Made by a program: the position numbers and the translations under genes. Positions 41,769 to 50,426 of a DNA stretch of 64,000 bases are shown here, one piece after another. The stretch spans positions 3,897,001 through 3,961,000 of the forward strand of contig NZ_CP026730.1 of assembly GCF_003369795.1 (NCBI RefSeq), in the 5' to 3' direction. The number at the start of each line of letters is the position of its first letter. The first letter of the stretch is position 1. The stretch is from Streptomyces sp. CB09001. Its GTDB lineage: Bacteria > Actinomycetota > Actinomycetes > Streptomycetales > Streptomycetaceae. The notes beneath the pieces are model-generated. The model worked only from the letters and a program-made list of their open reading frames with translations. It was not told where the DNA came from and ran no database searches.

Positions 41769-42710
41769 ATGGCCGCGAACAACCGCCGCATGTCCGGCAA
41801 GAAGGGCGCGCAGGTCGGCAGCGGCGGCAAGCGACGCCGGGGCCTGGAAGGCAAGGGGCCGACGCCCCCCGCCGAGATGCGCAAGGGGCACGCCAAGCAG
41901 CGCGCCGCCAACGCCAAGGCGCGCCGCACCACGGGCCGCCCGCAGCAGCGGCGCGGCGGGGGGCGCTCGACGTCCGAGCTGGTCGTCGGCCGCAACCCGG
42001 TCTACGAGGCGCTGCGCGAGGGCGTGCCCGCCTCCACGCTCTACGTCCAGCAGTTCATCGACAACGACGAGCGGGTGCGCGAGGCCCTCCAGCTCGCCGC
42101 CGAGCGCGGTGGCATCAACCTCATGGAGGCGCCGCGTCCCGAGCTGGACCGGATGACCAACGGGCTCAACCACCAGGGCCTCGTGCTCCAGGTCCCGCCG
42201 TACGAGTACGCGCACCCCGAGGACCTGGTCGCCGCCGCCCACGACGAGGGCGCCGACCCGCTGATCGTCGCGCTCGACGGCGTGACCGACCCCCGCAACC
42301 TGGGCGCCGTCGTCCGCTCCGTCTCCGCCTTCGGCGGCCACGGCGTCGTCGTGCCCGAGCGGCGCGCGGCCGGCATGACGGCGGGCGCGTGGAAGACGTC
42401 CGCCGGTACGGCCGCCCGTACGCCGGTGGCCCGCGCCACCAACCTCACCCGGGCGCTGGAGTCGTACCAGAAGGCCGGCCTCACGGTCGTCGGCCTCGCC
42501 GCCGACGGCGAGGCCGAGCTGGGCGACCTGGAGGCCCTGGGCGGCCCCGTGGTCATCGTCGTGGGCAGCGAGGGCAAGGGCCTGTCGCGCCTGGTCGGCG
42601 AGACGTGCGACGTACGGGTCCGCATCCCGATGCCGGGCGGGGCCGAGTCGCTGAACGCCGGTGTGGCGGCGGGCATCGTGCTGTACGAGGCCTCGCGTCG
42701 ACGCCCCTGA
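41769..42710 (+). CDS. rlmB: 23S rRNA (guanosine-2251-2'-O)-methyltransferase RlmB-like (SpoU/TrmH family)
   Basis: 313 residues. The first 65 are basic and disordered ([34 protein letters not shown]). A substrate-binding domain starts at [18 protein letters not shown]; the knotted SPOUT domain holds [31 protein letters not shown] and [22 protein letters not shown]. This family methylates the ribose of 23S rRNA G2251. Position next to cysS is conserved. The exact target base is inferred from family membership. Confidence 0.9.
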   Translation: MAANNRRMSGKKGAQVGSGGKRRRGLEGKGPTPPAEMRKGHAKQRAANAKARRTTGRPQQRRGGGRSTSELVVGRNPVYEALREGVPASTLYVQQFIDNDERVREALQLAAERGGINLMEAPRPELDRMTNGLNHQGLVLQVPPYEYAHPEDLVAAAHDEGADPLIVALDGVTDPRNLGAVVRSVSAFGGHGVVVPERRAAGMTAGAWKTSAGTAARTPVARATNLTRALESYQKAGLTVVGLAADGEAELGDLEALGGPVVIVVGSEGKGLSRLVGETCDVRVRIPMPGGAESLNAGVAAGIVLYEASRRRP

Positions 42711-42748
42711 ACGGGTGTTCGCCGTATAGCTCAAACGGGGTGTTCGAG

Positions 42749-42798
42749 GCGGTCCGGACATGCTTGACGCGGTCCGGACAGATCGGGCCGGTCAAGGC
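42749..42798. repeat. Direct repeat GCGGTCCGGACA and inverted TTGAC/GTCAA upstream of the DoxX gene
   Basis: GCGGTCCGGACA at 42749-42760 and 42769-42780 (20-base period, same helix face after two turns). CTTGAC (42763-42768) and GTCAAG (42791-42796) flank the second copy as an inverted pair. The layout suits a regulator-binding site within the 117-base promoter region. Confidence 0.6.
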
Positions 42799-42827
42799 AG
42801 TGTCCTAACGACACATCACTCGGTTAG

Positions 42828-44558
42828 ATGAGTGTGGACACCAGAACACCCCGCACACCCACGGGGGACCGCTCGTCGGGATACGACGACGCTCCCGCGC
42901 TGAGCATGGTGAAGGTGCCGAGCGATCCGGCCCAGGTCATCGTCAACCACGCGAGCTTCCGCGTGCAGTTCGGTGCCTCCGCGCGGCGGACCCAGTCCCC
43001 GCGGATCGCGCGGCACCTGAGCGCCACCCAGGACACCGCCCGCATGCCCGCCGCCCCGGGCCGCCGCCGCGCCGTCGTGTGGAGCGGGCGGTCCGACCCG
43101 GACGACACCGGTGCGCACCGGCTGCTCCAGGCGGTGCGGGCGGGAGCCGGTCACCACCCCCGGGACCCGGCCGCCGACCGCTCCGCCGACGCCGGAGCCA
43201 CCCAGGTCATCCCCCGGGTCGACCTCGACGGCGGCCCCCTGGACTACGACGGCGGCCCCGCCACCCAGACGCTCGAGACCCCCCTCGTCGGCGCCCAGCG
43301 CGGCCCCGTCCCCGACGGCACCCGGCTGCTGCCCGCCATGCGCACCGTCGGCAGCGCCTACGACGAGCCGGCCTACGACGACTCCGCCTACGGCACGCAG
43401 GAGTTCGGGACCGGCCCCGGCGGCTACGGCGACGACGGTTACGGCCCCGACTACGACGAGACCGAGCGAGGGGGCGAGCCCCGCAGCCGGCGCCGCACCG
43501 ACGACCCGGCACGGCACGCCTACTTCCCCGGCCGCCGGATGAACCTCGGCGTCGTCCTGCTGCCGCTGCGCGTCTTCCTCGGCTTCATCTCCATCTACGC
43601 CGGCATGGGCAAGCTCTGCGACCCCGTCTACTTCGACGGCGGCGAACGCGGCTCCATGGTCAAGTGGCTCAACACCCTGCACCCCTGGGACGTCGCGGAG
43701 CCGCTGCGCCAGTTCGCCCTCGCCCACCCGGTGGGCGCCGGGCTGGTCATCGCCTTCCTCCAGGTGCTGGTGGGCGTCCTGACCGTCCTCGGCTGCTGGC
43801 AGCGCGTGGCCGCCGTCGTCGGCGCCGGCCTGTCCGCCGCGCTCCTGGTCACCGTCAGCTGGAAGAGCGTCCCGGTCTACGACGCGCCCGACATCATCTA
43901 CCTCGCCGCCTGGTCCCCGCTGATCATCGCCGGGGCCCCGGTCTACTCCGTGGACGGCAGGCTCGCGGGCAGCGCCTGGCGCCGGCTGGGCCCCCGCGCC
44001 GACATCTGGGACCTGCGCCGCTACGTCCTGCGCCGCGGCGCGCTCATCACCTTCCTCGTCGCCGGAGTCACCCTTCTCGTCGGCTCCGTCCTCGGCGGTG
44101 CCGTCCGGGACGCCGACCGCGTGGTCGTCCCCGGGCCCGGCGAGTCCCCGCGCAACGAGCTACCCGGCTCCCCGCTCCCGCAGGACCCCGGCACGCGGGG
44201 ACCGAAGACCTCGTCTCCGGAGGCCTCCGCCTCCCCGACCCAGGGCGCCACGGGCGACAGGTCCACCCCCTCCCAGGACGCGGCGACCACCCCCGGAGCG
44301 ACCCGCGACAGCAGCGGCACCGCCACCGGCGGCGGTACGCCGACCCAGACCCAGGGCACCACGGGCCAGGCCCCGCCCCGCCGGTCCTCCCCGGCCGGCC
44401 AGGCACCGAGCACCACGGCCGGACCGACCACGGGCGGCACCTCGACCGGCGGCAGCGGCGGCGGGGGCTCCACCGGCTCCACGGGCAGCGGTGACGGCGG
44501 CGGCTCGTCCTCCACCGGAGAGCCCGGCGGCCGCCTGGTGGGCGGCCTCCTGGGCTGA
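42828..44558 (+). CDS. DoxX-family membrane protein with long disordered ends
   Basis: 576 residues. Residues 1-230 are polar and disordered, with Tyr/Asp/Gly repeats (YDEPAYDDSAYGTQEFGTGP). A DoxX domain of about four membrane helices follows (RVFLGFISIYAGMGKL, GAGLVIAFLQVLVGVLTVLG, AAVVGAGLSAALLVTVSW, LITFLVAGVTLLVGSVLGG). The last 120 residues are Ser/Thr/Gly-rich. DoxX proteins are linked to redox and thiol stress complexes at the membrane in mycobacteria; the function here is unknown. GTG/ATG choice: ATG 42828 follows TTAGATG with no clear ribosome site. Confidence 0.82.
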   Translation: MSVDTRTPRTPTGDRSSGYDDAPALSMVKVPSDPAQVIVNHASFRVQFGASARRTQSPRIARHLSATQDTARMPAAPGRRRAVVWSGRSDPDDTGAHRLLQAVRAGAGHHPRDPAADRSADAGATQVIPRVDLDGGPLDYDGGPATQTLETPLVGAQRGPVPDGTRLLPAMRTVGSAYDEPAYDDSAYGTQEFGTGPGGYGDDGYGPDYDETERGGEPRSRRRTDDPARHAYFPGRRMNLGVVLLPLRVFLGFISIYAGMGKLCDPVYFDGGERGSMVKWLNTLHPWDVAEPLRQFALAHPVGAGLVIAFLQVLVGVLTVLGCWQRVAAVVGAGLSAALLVTVSWKSVPVYDAPDIIYLAAWSPLIIAGAPVYSVDGRLAGSAWRRLGPRADIWDLRRYVLRRGALITFLVAGVTLLVGSVLGGAVRDADRVVVPGPGESPRNELPGSPLPQDPGTRGPKTSSPEASASPTQGATGDRSTPSQDAATTPGATRDSSGTATGGGTPTQTQGTTGQAPPRRSSPAGQAPSTTAGPTTGGTSTGGSGGGGSTGSTGSGDGGGSSSTGEPGGRLVGGLLG

Positions 44559-44560
44559 CC

Positions 44561-44614
44561 CGACGCGTTCGCGCCCTGCCTCCCGGGTGACAACGGGGGA
44601 CAGGGCGCGCGTCG
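44561..44614. terminator. Bidirectional terminator after the DoxX gene
   Basis: Arms GCGCCCTG (44571-44578) and CAGGGCGC (44601-44608), extended by GACGCG/CGTCG outer pairs, lie between the convergent DoxX and DUF397 genes. Confidence 0.65.
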
Positions 44615-44622
44615 TTGGTGCG

Positions 44623-44835
44623 TCAGTGCGTCGACGCGGCGTACGCCACGAAGCTCGCCCAGGTGCCCGGCGCGAGGGCTAGCCGGGCGCCGGCGGTGTG
44701 TTTGGAGTCGCGCACGTGGATGGCGCGGGGCGCTATCGCGATCTCCACGCAGGAGTTGCCGTCGGGACCGTCGCTGTAGCTGCTCTTGAACCAGACCAGT
44801 TCAATGGTGTCCTCTGCACAAGCCTTGCGGATCAT
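44623..44835 (-). CDS. DUF397 protein (WhiJ/Scr1-system partner)
   Basis: 70 residues. VWFKSSYSDGPDGNSCVEIAI, HVRDSKHTAGARLALAPGTWASFVAY is the DUF397 pattern. Such small proteins are nearly always coded next to a Scr1/WhiJ-type HTH protein, as here (ATG overlaps its stop by four bases), and are thought to modulate it in development, a system that behaves like toxin/antitoxin pairs in some tests. Confidence 0.92.
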   Translation of the reverse strand: MIRKACAEDTIELVWFKSSYSDGPDGNSCVEIAIAPRAIHVRDSKHTAGARLALAPGTWASFVAYAASTH

Positions 44836-45680
44836 GTCTCTCCCAGCACCTGCTCGATGAAGGCCAGCGACTCCCGAGGAGTGAGAGCCTGCGCCCGGAT
44901 CGTCCCATACCGCAACTCAAGGATCCGCAGGTGCTTCGGGTCAAAGGTCGGCCGACCGCTGAACGCACCGTCGGAACGACCCGCTGCCGTACCGTCCGCG
45001 AACTTCAGCACCTCGATCCGTCCATCCAGCCCAGGGTGGGCTCCGGCGCTGATGGGCATCACCTGAAGCGTGACGTGCCGCAACCGTGCGACCTCCAGCA
45101 GGTGTTCGAGTTGCTGGAGCCACACCGCCGTAGTCCCGACGCGTCGGCGCAGCGTTGCCTCTTCGAGTACGAAACTCAGAGCGGGAGCCGGTGACCGCTC
45201 GAAGATGGACTTCCGAGCCATACGAGCAGCGACCAGACTCTCCGCCTCCTCTTCCGAGTACGGCGGCTGCCACACCTCGAACAAGGCCCGTGCATGCTCC
45301 GGCGTCTGCAGCAGCCCATGAATGCTGAGCCCGACGTACACGCCCAGCTCAACCGCCCTGGACTCCAACTGCGCCAGCGCCCGGACGCTCTTCGGGTACC
45401 GGACCTTCTTCACGTCCTCCCAGGCCGCCGAGAGAAGCCCACCGGCCGACAGCACCTCGTCGGCCCTGTCCAGGTACTCCTGCCGGGGAATCCGCTTCCC
45501 GCCCTCGACCTTGTAGACCAGGTCCTCCCCGTACCCCACCGCCGCCCCGAACTCGCCTGCCCGCATCCCGACGGCCTCGCGCCGCAGCCTCAACTGCCGC
45601 CCCATCGTGGTGATGACCGCGACGCCCCATTCGTCGTCGGGGTCGACCTCCCACCCCGGCTCATCCACGTCATCCGCCAT
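44832..45680 (-). CDS. Scr1/WhiJ-type helix-turn-helix regulator
   Basis: 282 residues from ATG 45680 after GAAGGGGTG. N-terminal HTH (LRLRREAVGMRAGEFGAAVGYGEDLVYKVEGGKRIPRQEYLDRAD) then the Scr1-type domain (VGLSIHGLLQTPEHARALF, ARMARKSIFERSPAPALSFVLEEATLRR, HVTLQVMPISAGAHPGLDG, FIEQVLGET). In Streptomyces such regulators (WhiJ family) act in differentiation with a DUF397 partner. The pair here is translationally coupled. Confidence 0.92.
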   Translation of the reverse strand: MADDVDEPGWEVDPDDEWGVAVITTMGRQLRLRREAVGMRAGEFGAAVGYGEDLVYKVEGGKRIPRQEYLDRADEVLSAGGLLSAAWEDVKKVRYPKSVRALAQLESRAVELGVYVGLSIHGLLQTPEHARALFEVWQPPYSEEEAESLVAARMARKSIFERSPAPALSFVLEEATLRRRVGTTAVWLQQLEHLLEVARLRHVTLQVMPISAGAHPGLDGRIEVLKFADGTAAGRSDGAFSGRPTFDPKHLRILELRYGTIRAQALTPRESLAFIEQVLGET

Positions 45681-46068
45681 GGTGCGCACCCCTTCGTCGG
45701 CGAGTTGCATCACACGTTACGCACACATGGCCACGCTGAGTGACGAGCTTCGAGAATCCCTCAAGATCGCTGTTACCGCAGTGAGTTGTACGCCACCGCA
45801 ACCCATGTTCTGAGGTTCCGGTGCCGTCGGTGCCCTACCAAGACGAAGAACCCGGGGAGAAAGAACCCGACCAAGCCCCACCCCTCCCGCCCGAGGCGCG
45901 TCGTCACTCGGGTGGGTGAACATCACCGGCTTAGCTGGATTTCCGGGTCCCCAACTCCCCTACTCTCAGCGCAAGCAAGGACATCCGAAAAGACTTCGGC
46001 CCCCGCTGGGACTGCAATCCCGGGGCGAGGGCCTAACCACTAGGAAGCAATACCCAAGGAACTTCCCG
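45681..46068. other. Gene-free divergent promoter region
   Basis: 388 bases between two regulator genes. A 28-codon frame at 45727-45813 (starts MATLSDELRESLKIAV) is too short and isolated to call. No operator repeat was recognised. Confidence 0.5.
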
Positions 46069-47016
46069 ATGGATACCCAAAACACTAGCGCGCCCCCGCC
46101 CGCCCAGTCAGCCCCCGCCGACAATCCGACTCGTACGCGTCGCCACGGTGGCGGCATCACCCACGACAACACCCGCCACACCACCCGCTTCGTGGTGATC
46201 GGCAACCACCTGGTCCAGCACAAGGACCTGTCGCTCCTCGCGATCGGCCTCGGCTGCCACCTCCAGTCGCTGCCCACCGGCGCGGGCGCCGACATCAAGT
46301 CGCTCGCCGCCCGCTTCCCCGAAGGCCCCACCCGTATCGCCGCCGCCCTGCGCGAACTGGAGGCCCACGGCTACCTGCGCCGCGAACGCCACCGCACGGA
46401 GACCGGCCGCATCGTCACCCGCACGGTCTCCTGCAACCAGCCGCACGCGGGTCGCCGCGAACCGGCCGACACGGGCTGCCCGCCCGCGAAGCGCACGCCC
46501 CCGCCCCCGCGCCGTACGGGACCCAAGGCACTCCCCGCCGTACCGCAGCCCGGCAGCACCGCCCCTGCCCTCCTCCAGGCGGCCCTCGACCTCCTGGCCA
46601 CCCTGCGCCGCCACGACCCCCGTCTCCTGCTCTCCGCGACCGACACGGCCCACCTGGTCCCGGGCGTCGCGGCCTGGCTGGAGCGCGACGTCGCCCCCAG
46701 CGCCGTACGCCACGCCCTGACCACCGACCTCCCCGACGAACCCCTGCGCCGCCCCGCAGCTCTCCTGGCCCACCGTCTCGCCGCGCAGTTGCCACCCCCT
46801 CCGCCGTTCAGGGCGTCGGCCGGTCCGCCACCACCTCGCTCCTACGAGATGCGCAACTGCGACGGCTGCGACCGCGGCTTCCGTGCCCCCGAGACCGAGG
46901 ACCGCTGCCGCGACTGCCGTACGGCGGCCGACGACGCACTGCCCGGGACGCCTTCCGACTCCCCAGCCGTCCCGGACGACCTCACTGGCCAGTGCACTCT
47001 CGGGAGGACTGCATGA
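46069..47016 (+). CDS. Winged-helix DNA-binding protein with C-terminal Cys motif
   Basis: 315 residues from ATG 46069 (AAGGA nine bases before). Residues 35-120 look like a winged helix of the replication-initiator/MarR type (HTTRFVVIGNHLVQHKDLSLLAIGL, IKSLAARFPEGPTRIAAALRELEAHGYLRRERH). After a Pro-rich linker the C-terminus has CDGCDRGF...DRCRDC, a possible zinc site. Similar proteins occur in many Streptomyces, often with a small downstream gene as here. Function unknown; regulation of transcription is inferred. Confidence 0.78.
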   Translation: MDTQNTSAPPPAQSAPADNPTRTRRHGGGITHDNTRHTTRFVVIGNHLVQHKDLSLLAIGLGCHLQSLPTGAGADIKSLAARFPEGPTRIAAALRELEAHGYLRRERHRTETGRIVTRTVSCNQPHAGRREPADTGCPPAKRTPPPPRRTGPKALPAVPQPGSTAPALLQAALDLLATLRRHDPRLLLSATDTAHLVPGVAAWLERDVAPSAVRHALTTDLPDEPLRRPAALLAHRLAAQLPPPPPFRASAGPPPPRSYEMRNCDGCDRGFRAPETEDRCRDCRTAADDALPGTPSDSPAVPDDLTGQCTLGRTA

Positions 47017-47360
47017 GTACTCGGGCCGACCACGGGCACGAGCTGGTACCTCGTCCCGAGCAGACGCCGGACGCGCTGAGGGCCGCCCTCGCCGTCGTTG
47101 CCCCCGGGCGCCTGCCGGAGATGCAGCAGACCAAGGACGAGGCGTTCGCCAAGGCCCTGGAATGGCAGTCACTCAACCCGGTACGCAGCTGGGTCCTGGC
47201 CTGGGCCCGTGACATCGAGATCGCCCGGCACCCCGACCTCGCGGCCCGCCACTCCAGGGCCAAGAACAACCTGGAACACGACGACGCGGATGTGGCCCGT
47301 GAAGCCCTGCGAGAGCTGAGTGCCGTCCTGGACGAGGCGATGACGGCAGTTCGCGCTTGA
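47013..47360 (+). CDS. DUF6247-like hypothetical protein
   Basis: 115 residues; ATG 47013 overlaps the stop of the preceding gene (ATGA) after GGGAGGAC. Sequence: LRAALAVVAPGRLPEMQQTKDEAFAKALE, SWVLAWARDIEIARHPDLA, EALRELSAVLDEAMTAVR, all helical. It resembles small proteins coded next to toxin/antitoxin-like genes in Streptomyces (DUF6247), but no toxin follows here. Coupled with the winged-helix gene. Confidence 0.7.
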   Translation: MSTRADHGHELVPRPEQTPDALRAALAVVAPGRLPEMQQTKDEAFAKALEWQSLNPVRSWVLAWARDIEIARHPDLAARHSRAKNNLEHDDADVAREALRELSAVLDEAMTAVRA

Positions 47361-47474
47361 GCTGGGTGGGAGTACGCCTTCGGCGCCGAGGAAGCCGCCC
47401 GAACCGTACGTCGTCCAGATCGCCTACCTGGGATTCTGAGGCGGCGCACGCCAGAGCAAGACCGTGCAGGGCCC

Positions 47475-48212
47475 TCAGCGGCCGCTCAGGGCCGCCAGTT
47501 CCCGGGCCGCCTCCGTCAGGTCCTTCGCGGTGTCGATCGCGCGCCAGTAGGAGCCCTGGGGGATCGGGAAGCCGGCCAGACGGTTCTCGCGGGCCAGGCG
47601 GGGGAACGTGGTGCGCTCGTGGTCGCCGCGTTCCGGGAGCATCGCGGCGAACTCCGGCGAGAAGACGTACACGCCCGCGTTGATCTCGAAGGTCGACGGC
47701 GGCGCCTCGATGAAGTCGGTGATGTGGCCGAAGCCGTCCGTCTGCACGGCGCCCCACGGGAGCCGCGGGCGGGCCAGCGCGAGGGTCGCGACGGCGTCCC
47801 GCTCGGCGTGGAAGTCGGCCATGTCGCGCAGCGAGAAACGGGTCCAGATGTCGCCGTTGGTGGCGTACCAGGACCGGTCCGGGTGCGGGAGGTGGGCGGC
47901 GGCGTACCTGAGGCCGCCGCCCCGGCCCAGCGGCTCGGTCTCCACGACGGTGGTGACGGAGAGCGGCAGGTCCGCGCTCTCCAGCCACGTCTGCAGCACC
48001 TCGGCGAGGTGGCCGCAGGAGACCACGACGTCGGTGACACCCTCCTCGGCGAGCCAGGCGAGCTGATGGCCGATGATCGGAGTCCCGGTGCCCGGAATCT
48101 CGACCATCGGCTTGGGCCGGTCGTCGGTGTAGGGACGCAGCCGGGAACCCTGCCCGCCGGCCAGGACGACGGCTTGAACGGGGCGGCGGGACGCGGCGTT
48201 CGGATCGGTCAT
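47475..48212 (-). CDS. Sugar nucleotidyltransferase (GT-A fold)
   Basis: 245 residues. VQAVVLAGGQGSRLRPYTDDRPKPMVEIPGTGTPIIGHQLAW is the classical nucleotidyltransferase signature; WYATNGDIWTRF holds the metal-binding Asp, INAGVYVFSPEF and YWRAIDTAKDL the sugar site. It makes an NDP-sugar, probably GDP-mannose-, dTDP-glucose- or UDP-type; the base and sugar cannot be set by eye. ATG 48212 gives the normal start. Faces the DUF6247 gene. Confidence 0.85.
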   Translation of the reverse strand: MTDPNAASRRPVQAVVLAGGQGSRLRPYTDDRPKPMVEIPGTGTPIIGHQLAWLAEEGVTDVVVSCGHLAEVLQTWLESADLPLSVTTVVETEPLGRGGGLRYAAAHLPHPDRSWYATNGDIWTRFSLRDMADFHAERDAVATLALARPRLPWGAVQTDGFGHITDFIEAPPSTFEINAGVYVFSPEFAAMLPERGDHERTTFPRLARENRLAGFPIPQGSYWRAIDTAKDLTEAARELAALSGR

Positions 48213-48254
48213 GCCCGAACTGTACGCGGCGCCCCACCGGCCCCCGCAGGGCAC

Positions 48255-48722
48255 TCAGCTGTGCGCGGCCAGGACGCCCGAGGCGAAGGCGGTGTCGCAG
48301 ACGGGGCGGGCGTACGACTGGGCGCGGGTGGGGCCGTAGACCTTCACCGCGGCGCGGCCCAGGGCGCGGGCGATGGTCGCGCAGTGGTCGGCCAGCGACG
48401 GGCGTTCGTTCACCGCCTGCTGGAGGTGGGTCAGCGCGACGCCGGGGTCCTCCTCCTGCAGCTCGGTCAGCAGCCGGTCGCGCAGCACCTCGTGCGGGGC
48501 GCGGGCGGCGCGGGCGGAGGAGGCCTTCGGCGAGGTGGCCTCCGACGCGGCGAGCACCGATTCCGAGGGATCCCCGGACCAGTTGACGCGGGTGACCGCG
48601 AGAGTCCCGGAGAGCACCAGGACGACGGGCAGGACGAAGGCGAGAGAGCGGCCGATCCGGCGGGCGGGGCCCCGGCCGCGTCGCGTCTGTCGGGTGGTGG
48701 AGTGCTTCACGGAGTGCTTCAC
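48255..48722 (-). CDS. Hypothetical membrane-anchored or secreted protein
   Basis: 155 residues. A basic start (TTRQTRRGRGPARRIGRS) and a hydrophobic stretch (LAFVLPVVLVLSGTLAV) form a signal anchor; the outer part is helical (VLRDRLLTELQEEDPGVALTHLQQAVNERPSLADHC) with Cys at two positions (HCATIARAL, PVCDTAF) that may pair. No family recognised. Conserved next to the nucleotidyltransferase in S. coelicolor-like genomes as far as I recall. Its upstream region (48735-48775) is AT-richer and probably the promoter. Confidence 0.75.
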   Translation of the reverse strand: MKHSVKHSTTRQTRRGRGPARRIGRSLAFVLPVVLVLSGTLAVTRVNWSGDPSESVLAASEATSPKASSARAARAPHEVLRDRLLTELQEEDPGVALTHLQQAVNERPSLADHCATIARALGRAAVKVYGPTRAQSYARPVCDTAFASGVLAAHS

Positions 48723-48859
48723 GCGAGTGAGGGTAGCGCCCGGTAATGATTTGGCGACATTTAGTCACTCTATCGGGGGATGAAGAGTCGGCGTGAACGG
48801 GGTAGGAGGTTGACGAACGCCGGTCGAAACGTCCGTTGTGCCGGGGTATTTGTCGACAA

Positions 48860-48897
48860 CGAAAAGAGCCCCGCAGCAGGCCGCGGGGCTCTTTTCG
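48860..48897. terminator. msiK intrinsic terminator
   Basis: CGAAAAGAGCCCCGC pairs exactly with GCGGGGCTCTTTTCG around eight bases, and gives a T run on either strand, 36 bases beyond the msiK stop. One of the few textbook intrinsic terminators in the window. Confidence 0.95.
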
Positions 48898-48932
48898 TCA
48901 ACGCGGGTGAAATCACCCGGTCGCGTGGTTTC

Positions 48933-50069
<1,137 letters not shown>

Positions 50070-50206
50070 GATGAAGGGCCCCCTTCTACCGGCAGGAACG
50101 TGCCGGACGATCCGTTGTAGGAAGGTGGTGGTGTAGTCCACACGGGTGAAGCTGTGCAGGACGGTACCCGGCGTTCACCTGATCTGTCAGTAGCTGGGAG
50201 TCTGTG

Positions 50207-50221
50207 AATTTCGCCGAAATT
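50207..50221. promoter_or_regulatory. AT-rich palindrome AATTTCG-C-CGAAATT upstream of msiK and tRNA
   Basis: Perfect 7-base arms with one central base, 138 bases before the msiK start and 67 before the tRNA, in a stretch clearly poorer in GC. A candidate operator or upstream promoter element. Confidence 0.5.
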
Positions 50222-50287
50222 TTCGAATCACATCGTTCACCGGCTCTGTGTACAGTGGAGCAGCCTGCGCGCGCCCGGCGCGCGCGT

Positions 50288-50361
50288 GCCTCCTTAGCTC
50301 AGCTGGTCAGAGCGCCGCTCTTGTAAAGCGAAGGTCGTCGGTTCGAATCCGACAGGGGGCT
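50288..50361 (+). tRNA. tRNA-Thr (anticodon TGT)
   Basis: Acceptor GCCTCCT (50288-50294) pairs with AGGGGGC (50354-50360); D-arm TAGCTCAGCTGGTCAGAGC; anticodon loop CTTGTAA with TGT at 50322-50324; T-arm GTCGGTTCGAATCCGAC (50337-50353). CCA is not encoded. The first anticodon-stem pair is C-A. TACAGT at 50252-50257 may be its -10 box. No element is inserted at its 3' end. Confidence 0.95.
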
Positions 50362-50376
50362 CCGCAACCAGCAGGA

Positions 50377-50411
50377 CGACGCCCCCGCGATCTTGGATCG
50401 CGGGGGCGTCG
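50377..50411. terminator. Terminator between tRNA-Thr and the hydrolase gene
   Basis: Perfect 16-pair stem beginning CGACGCCCCCGCGATC with a TTG loop; it serves the tRNA on the plus strand and the aminopeptidase-like gene on the minus strand. Confidence 0.92.
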
Positions 50412-50426
50412 GCGTTGGTCCGGGTG

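Noticed and set aside
45727..45813. 28-codon ORF MATLSDELRESL...
   Set aside because: Too short, no ribosome site and no partner; cannot be separated from chance.
50288..50361. Integration of the injection cluster at tRNA-Thr
   Set aside because: No integrase or duplicated tRNA end is found near, and the cluster order looks like stable core chromosome.
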